A stretch of 26,055 nucleotides of DNA from an uncultured Acetatifactor sp. (lineage in GTDB: Bacteria > Bacillota > Clostridia > Lachnospirales > Lachnospiraceae). How positions within the stretch are numbered: the stretch's first letter is position 1; every line of letters starts with the position of its first letter. Below the pieces are notes generated by a model. That model saw nothing but the letters and a program-made list of their open reading frames with translations. It was not told the origin of the DNA and ran no database searches. A program made the position numbers and the translations under genes. Below, piece by piece: positions 23,401 to 26,055 of the stretch. The stretch covers positions 1 through 26,055 of the forward strand of contig CAJUFI010000063.1 of the NCBI GenBank assembly GCA_910585665.1. Direction: 5' to 3'.

Positions 23401-23687
23401 TAGTCTACACCAGAGAAGCAGAGACCGCGGATCAGTACATCGAGAAGACCGTGCATGAAATGGGCAGAAAGCATCGGGTCACCGTAGCCACTTCTGACAG
23501 GCTGGAGCAGATGATTATCTGGGGAGCCGGGGCCACGCGACTGTCCGCGGCGGGTTTCCGGGAGGCCATAGAGCAGGCTGCCAGGAATGCGCGTGAGCAG
23601 TACGACCGCCAAAGGGAGAAAGCGCCCAATCGTCCCTTTGAGGGGCTGGAGATCCCGGGCGGGAGTCTTGGCGTTGACGGATTATAG
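20469..23687 (+). CDS. Tet(M)/EF-G-like ribosomal GTPase fused to Rae1/YacP-type NYN nuclease
   Basis: Encodes 1072 residues. Residues 1-~750 are a translational GTPase of the Tet(M)/TetW-like branch: P-loop AHVDAGKTT (23-31), RERGITIF, DTPGHVDF, NKMD (141-144), a GSAL element (~262), then EF-G-like domains II-V. The Tet(M) loop YSPVS, needed to displace tetracycline, is replaced by a HTEGGDFR-type loop (from His608), so resistance is unlikely. Residues ~908-1072 are a NYN/PIN domain close to Rae1 (YacP): LLVDGYN (Asp913), VFDAYKVKG (Asp959), TREAETADQYIEK and VATSD (Asp1010). A disordered charged linker joins them. Two more low-complexity insertions lie at ~165-215 and ~440-475. Tet(M)-type factors and Rae1 both act in the ribosomal A site, so a stalled-ribosome or mRNA-cleavage role is inferred. 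Start ATG 20469, AAAGGA upstream. Confidence 0.92.
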   Translation: MGGAFESKPEDKPKSRICIGLLAHVDAGKTTLAEGLLYTSGRIRKLGRVDHKDAFLDNFSLERERGITIFSKQAQLVWDGLDMALLDTPGHVDFSAEMERTLQVIDYAVLVINGSDGIQGHVQTLWRLLGEYGIPVFLFVNKMDQPDTDKERLLRELQARLDSGCQEFGPETGRASSMEEEASVGEATSAEETVSAGGTRNTEGTASAGGARYADGMSAEYLEELAMCDEALLEEYLETGALEDASLAKAIAGRRLFPCYFGSALRLEGVEELLKGIRRFAICPEYPREFGARVYKISRDPSGNRLTHLKVTGGVLRVKMPVSNACSAATEEEVWEEKADQLRVYGGGQYEAVEQVEAGGICAVTGLEKTFAGQGLGRESENELPILAPVLTYGLVLPEGSDAVKVLGQLRKLEEEEPQLHVVWQKAVKSARNHGSFAGEADGMGKEIPFGKAASDGRTGSAGKPFSMEGAASSAAIRKGYVPEIHVQVMGEVQIEILKRLISERFGLEVEFTDGQIMYKETIASAVEGIGHFEPLRHYAEVHLLLEPGESGSGLQIASACSEDVLDRNWQRLIFTHLEERSHPGVLTGSPITDMKITLLTGRAHLKHTEGGDFRQATYRALRQGLMQCENVLLEPVFSYTLEVPAAQVGRAISDIQRMYGRFDAPQIQGEFAVLTGSAPAATMQGYQSEVNAYTKGMGRLSCTLKGYEPCHDTDQVIAAFGYYPDADVENPSSSVFCAHGAGFLVTWDQVAAYAHVESGWSPETENGEEEDLFSGEGGAAAGEGTGRGLHEEDRTREGGTREDRAREDRSGGNRSGHAAGSQAASAGGRRAVSYRKESSSDYITQEEIEEIFTRTYGKSERDYTPYRYNGMRQPERNHGETAAPKQPEEEASGASAGAIGSASGKEEYLLVDGYNIIFAWDDLHSLAEVNIDSARDKLMDICCNYQGFTGCTLILVFDAYKVKGHTGSAQKYHNIHVVYTREAETADQYIEKTVHEMGRKHRVTVATSDRLEQMIIWGAGATRLSAAGFREAIEQAARNAREQYDRQREKAPNRPFEGLEIPGGSLGVDGL

Positions 23688-23843
23688 CGCTATTCCAAGT
23701 TTGTGCCAGCCCTGTTTTTCAGGTGCTGGTTTAAGCCATTGTCGGCCATCTTTTATATCCCTTGAAAAACAATGGCTGCTTACAATTGGATCATACGCCT
23801 ATTATGCGCATGAAACAATGCTTTTTTATGATGTTGACTTCTA

Positions 23844-25154
23844 TCATCCAAGACAAAACGCCGCATACAAAGGGACAGCCCATACCGTCCCGTCCGAGCC
23901 GAAATTCTTCCGGGACAGCCGAATTATCTTTTCTGGCTGAGCCAGCTTCTGGAAATGCTTCAGGCTCCTGGCATTTACATGTTCCCCGGACTTTACCTCC
24001 ACGGGAATGATTTTCCCGTTTTTTTGTATCAGGAAATCCACCTCGGCCACAGGGGCATCAGAAGTCCAGTAGTACAGATGAAAACCGCATGCCGTCAGCG
24101 TCTGGGCCACGTAGTTTTCCGTCAGGGCACCTCTGTAAACTTCCGACAGGCTGTTCCTGATGATATCCTCCGGCATGATTCCGGTAAAAGCGGACAAAAG
24201 CCCCACATCCGACAGATAAAGCTTAAAGGCAGACACATCCCGGAACGCAATCAAAGGATTTTCACCCCTTGTGACCCTTTCGCAGGAAAGCGCGATTCCG
24301 GAGAAGATGAGCCATGCGATGGAATCGCCGAACAGCCCTGCCGTCGCGCCTTTTCGGATCAGTTTGTACTGGAACTTTTTGTTTTCCTTTGCCAGCTGGG
24401 CGGGGAGGGACTGGAAGGCATTCCGGATTTTCGTGCTTTCGCTGTTGCTGGTGTATTTCGCCATATCCGCCGTGTACGCATTCAAAATCAGGCTTTGCAC
24501 CTCCGGCACATTGACCAGGGACTCCCGCTCCTGATATTCCTTGATTGCCGCCGGCATCCCGCCGATGAACAGATAACGGTCATACCAGAGCAGAAGCTCC
24601 CGGTGGGCCGCTTCCGGCATTTCTGTCATTTCTGTCATATCCCCAAAATGTTCCCGTATCAGGCTTGCTAGATGCCCTTGCCCAAGGGCGGTCAGGAATT
24701 CGTCGAACCGAAGGGGATACAGCGTCTTGATGATGACTTTGCCCACCGGAAAAGAGTAAGATTCCCTGTTGATTGCCACGCCCAGCAGGCTTCCGGCAGC
24801 CGCCACATGATATTCCGGCGCTTCCTCGCAAAAATACTTCAGGGACGTGAGAGCCCTTTCGCATGCCTGGATCTCATCAAAAATCAGGAGCGTTTCTCCA
24901 GGAACGACTTTTTGGCTGAAGTATTCCTCCAGCAGGCGTATGATTCTGTCAGGTGAAAGCTCGCCCTTGAAATAATCCGCAACCATCTGCATGCGTTCAA
25001 AGTTGACATATATGCTGTTTTTGAAATAGCGGTCGCCGAATTCCCTTAAAATGTAAGTTTTCCCTACCTGTCTTACCCCATATAAGAGCAATGGCATTCT
25101 GTCCTTTGTCAGATTTTTCCACGCAATCAGCTCCTGCATGATATTTCGTTCCAT
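23844..25154 (-). CDS. AAA-family ATPase with DUF4143-type C-terminus
   Basis: Encodes 436 residues. The N-terminal ATPase domain has Walker A in LLYGVRQVGKTYIL (~22-35), Walker B LLIFDEIQ and an arginine-rich sensor region. The C-terminal half is DUF4143-like and includes EVDFLIQKNGKIIPVEVKSG, which resembles the core of a PD-(D/E)XK nuclease fold. This AAA_14/DUF4143 family is widespread and often found in variable regions; its function is not established. Start ATG at 25154 with a GAAAGGAAC site upstream. It is convergent with the GTPase-NYN gene and preceded by a copy of the 99-bp repeat. Complete, with no visible damage. Confidence 0.9.
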   Translation of the reverse strand: MERNIMQELIAWKNLTKDRMPLLLYGVRQVGKTYILREFGDRYFKNSIYVNFERMQMVADYFKGELSPDRIIRLLEEYFSQKVVPGETLLIFDEIQACERALTSLKYFCEEAPEYHVAAAGSLLGVAINRESYSFPVGKVIIKTLYPLRFDEFLTALGQGHLASLIREHFGDMTEMTEMPEAAHRELLLWYDRYLFIGGMPAAIKEYQERESLVNVPEVQSLILNAYTADMAKYTSNSESTKIRNAFQSLPAQLAKENKKFQYKLIRKGATAGLFGDSIAWLIFSGIALSCERVTRGENPLIAFRDVSAFKLYLSDVGLLSAFTGIMPEDIIRNSLSEVYRGALTENYVAQTLTACGFHLYYWTSDAPVAEVDFLIQKNGKIIPVEVKSGEHVNARSLKHFQKLAQPEKIIRLSRKNFGSDGTVWAVPLYAAFCLG

Positions 25155-25186
25155 TTGTTTCGTTCCTTTCTGTCAGGTTTTATCCT

Positions 25187-25283
25187 ACTGCTTAACAGTT
25201 AAAATTTCCGAGTAACCCGACTATAACGTCAGCCATATACGTTTCACCAATGCAGTACGGTAAATTCTGCATTATGTAGTAAT
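25187..25283 (+). repeat. ~97-bp dispersed repeat, copy 2
   Basis: Same repeat as at 17808-17906, same orientation. The first ~35 bases are identical, but the 13-bp internal inverted repeat is degenerate here (ACTATAACGTCA against TGCATTATGTAGT). It lies ~30 bp upstream of the ATPase start codon. Confidence 0.75.
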
Positions 25284-25668
25284 ATAAACGGCATTTCATT
25301 CTTGCCAATCGCATAGCACATCCAGTCATGCCGTTTATCCGATTTTTGGGCAAAATTTAATCGATACATATATAAATTGCCTTTTTATAAAATCCACTAC
25401 AAATAAATTATAACTTATAAGTTATCTTTTTTCAATAAAAAATCACTTTAAAATGACTTATTTGAAAATTTGTTCTATGCGATGGAAGCACAGTTTAGGC
25501 TGACATAAGCGTTCCCAATTAAATTATATAACCTCTCGGAACCTTCAGACCGCTTATCACGCGGTTTCCCGGAAACCGTTTTGCCGATTCCCCCGCTTTT
25601 TCGGCCGCCTAGTTTCTCGGCCGCCTGTTTTTATCTGTCTGAAATTCCGAGAGCCTATTTATTTCAGT
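25284..25668. other. AT-rich gene-free region
   Basis: No credible coding sequence. It holds a perfect 16-bp palindrome ATAACTTATAAGTTAT at 25410-25425 followed by a T-run, a small hairpin around 25553-25580 (ACCGC/GCGGT, then GGTTTCCCGGAAACC), and a short direct repeat of TCGGCCGCCT near 25600-25625. The base composition is much more AT-rich than the neighbouring genes, suggesting acquired DNA. Confidence 0.6.
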
Positions 25669-25669
25669 T

Positions 25670-25737
25670 AGGAATTGTCGGGAAATAACTGATGTTGGAT
25701 TGCCAGATTCTTCACATTTTGATATAGTTAATTCCCT
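25670..25737 (+). repeat. short or decayed MITE copy
   Basis: AGGAATTGTC-GGG-AAATAACTGATG (25670-25694) matches the left end of the MITE. A weak right end (TAGTTAATTCCCT) closes it at ~25737. The interior differs from the complete element. Confidence 0.55.
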
Positions 25738-25886
25738 GGTAATATGATACAATTTGACTGGACAGGCATTCATTAAAACAGAAATGGAACATAGCGACAA
25801 GGCAGGCGTATCAGAATGGGACAGAAGGTGAATCAAAATTTGAGCCGGACTTGATGGTTCATGCGGAGCTAATGCAGAGCTATAGC

Positions 25887-25955
25887 AAACGTCATAATTA
25901 TTCTTACTTTGATTCAAAGCCGGAATTGCAACAGCAATCAGCATAATTCGCCAAA
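25887..25955 (-). repeat. ~70-bp repeated segment, second copy (inverted)
   Basis: Reverse complement of 3925-3994 with few differences. It is next to a MITE copy, as at the first locus. The ATG-initiated peptide MLIAVAIPALNQSKNNY is conserved. An ORF continues minus-strand to 25609 but shows no family resemblance and is not called. Confidence 0.7.
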
Positions 25956-25968
25956 GTTAAAGATATTA

Positions 25969-26055
25969 AGGAATTGTCTACAAATAACTGATGCGAGTTG
26001 ATAGCCTTTTTCGTTGTATTTCTGGGCTTTCTCCTAAACAAGTTGCATCAGTTAT
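25969..26055 (-). mobile_element. MITE-like element, second copy, truncated by the window end
   Basis: Aligns with the reverse complement of 3688-3792 along its length: AGGAATTGTC-TAC-AAATAACTG at 25969-25990, the TGTATTTC(T/C)GGGCTTT core, and the start of the other end (GTTGCATCAGTTAT) at the window edge. Opposite orientation to the first copy. Confidence 0.75.

Noticed and set aside
20469..23687. Annotation as a tetracycline resistance determinant
   Set aside because: GTPase family is related, but the key domain IV loop differs and a nuclease domain is fused; resistance is not supported by sequence.
25609..25944. 111-codon minus-strand frame near the window end
   Set aside because: Only its first ~20 residues recur (repeat copy at 3937); the rest crosses a decayed MITE and AT-rich DNA, and no ribosome site is seen.

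Overview
The window looks like a chromosomal segment from a moderately GC-rich Lachnospiraceae-type Clostridia. Pointers are the glnA + ANTAR-regulator pair, a dapF-dapL lysine/peptidoglycan branch using LL-diaminopimelate aminotransferase, a T-box-controlled aspS-gatC-gatA-gatB operon (indirect Asn/Gln-tRNA synthesis), a DUF6106-like membrane protein and an IS66-type element of the kind common in gut Clostridia. This assignment is inferred from gene families and order, not from a search.

Layout. 1-1.25 kb: end of an IS66-family insertion sequence on the minus strand (5' part of the transposase, plus a small accessory ORF). 1.3-3.5 kb: promoter, attenuator-like terminator, glnA and an ANTAR RNA-binding regulator with a degenerate receiver. 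3.5-4.0 kb: a dense patch of palindromes, a MITE-like element and a segment repeated at the far end of the window. 4.0-7.3 kb: dapF, dapL and a membrane acyltransferase. 7.36-13.5 kb: promoter, T-box riboswitch, aspS, gatC, gatA, gatB. 13.6-16.8 kb: a single-pass membrane protein (minus), a DUF6106-like protein, and guaB with a structured leader and a strong terminator. 16.85-19.7 kb: a graveyard of four decayed genes (GNAT acetyltransferase, LytTR response regulator, GHKL sensor kinase, ABC exporter). 19.7-23.7 kb: a coiled-coil protein and a very large Tet(M)/EF-G-like GTPase fused to a C-terminal Rae1/YacP-type NYN nuclease. 23.8-25.2 kb: an AAA/DUF4143 ATPase (minus). 25.2-26.06 kb: AT-rich gene-free DNA carrying copies of the repeats seen at 3.7-4.0 and 17.8 kb.

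How it fits together. Most genes are core metabolism and translation: nitrogen assimilation, meso-DAP synthesis, aspartyl-tRNA synthesis and amidation, and guanine nucleotide synthesis. AspRS carries a His in its RDHGG motif, typical of non-discriminating enzymes, so AspRS and GatCAB probably act together to make Asn-tRNA, under T-box control. The accessory part is a mosaic of short repeats, gene remnants and low-complexity in-frame insertions inside conserved enzymes (GatA, GatB, the GTPase-NYN protein). The most interesting gene is the GTPase-NYN fusion: it joins a factor that enters the ribosomal A site to the family of an endonuclease (Rae1) that cuts mRNA in the A site, and it lacks the Tet(M) loop needed to displace tetracycline.
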